From Pseudomonadota bacterium (GTDB lineage: Bacteria; Pseudomonadota; Alphaproteobacteria; Rhizobiales; Xanthobacteraceae), in assembly GCA_023392205.1 (NCBI GenBank), contig JAEVZN010000386.1, positions 1 through 5,874 of the forward strand: DNA of 5,874 nucleotides, in the 5' to 3' direction. Shown here in pieces: positions 5,825 through 5,874 of this stretch. The notes below the pieces were generated by a model that was given only the letters and a program-made list of their open reading frames with translations, made no database searches and had not been told where the DNA came from. How positions within the stretch are numbered: the first letter of the stretch is position 1; the number at the start of each line of letters is the position of its first letter. A program made the position numbers and the translations under genes.

Positions 5825-5874
5825 CGCGCGGCCGGCCGGCTTTCACCCCGGAACCCATGATGGCGCCCCAAAAT

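Noticed and set aside
5809..5874. Possible start of another plus-strand gene (ATG at 5809, or ATG at 5857), open to the window edge
   Set aside because: Only 22 codons are visible, there is no good Shine-Dalgarno, and the first ATG sits in the loop of a strong hairpin; it cannot be supported without sequence to the right.

Overview
The window is GC-rich, densely packed with genes, and devoted mostly to the core oligosaccharide of lipopolysaccharide (LPS). Gene content and protein character point to an alphaproteobacterium, most likely Hyphomicrobiales (rhizobia and relatives such as Bradyrhizobium, Rhodopseudomonas or Xanthobacteraceae). The LpsB/LpcC-type glycosyltransferase is the most clade-specific clue. 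The genus cannot be fixed from this sequence.

Layout, left to right. (1) Bases 1-241, minus strand: the first 80 codons of hldD, the epimerase that finishes ADP-heptose synthesis; the rest lies off the left edge. (2) Bases 242-562: a 321-base divergent intergenic region. It holds two small direct-repeat pairs, a weak promoter-like pair, and an inverted repeat abutting the waaF start codon. (3) Bases 563-2732, plus strand: a tightly coupled operon of waaF (heptosyltransferase), gmhA (sedoheptulose-7-phosphate isomerase) and gmhB (heptose bisphosphate phosphatase), with 1-base and 4-base overlaps. (4) Bases 2733-2960: a spacer with a hairpin and a small inverted repeat. (5) Bases 2961-3620, plus strand: an unrecognised protein with a Tat-like signal peptide. 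(6) Bases 3590-4624, minus strand: a GT4 glycosyltransferase of the rhizobial LpsB/LpcC type, convergent with and overlapping the previous gene by 31 bases. (7) Bases 4625-4726: a short divergent promoter region. (8) Bases 4727-5713, plus strand: galE, UDP-glucose 4-epimerase. (9) Bases 5714-5874: GC-rich palindromes with no secure gene.

How the genes work together: GmhA, GmhB and HldD, together with HldE (not in the window), make ADP-L-glycero-beta-D-manno-heptose. WaaF transfers that heptose to the growing inner core at the cytoplasmic face of the inner membrane. The LpsB/LpcC-like enzyme probably adds another core sugar (mannose in characterised relatives), and GalE supplies UDP-galactose for core, O-antigen or exopolysaccharide.

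I see no clearly new multi-gene system. The points most worth a second look are a GmhB that has lost most of the zinc site known from E. coli, overlapping inverted repeats over the waaF start with no Shine-Dalgarno sequence, a paired direct repeat upstream of it, the unrecognised Tat-exported protein, and the coexistence of a heptose pathway with an LpcC-type mannosyltransferase.
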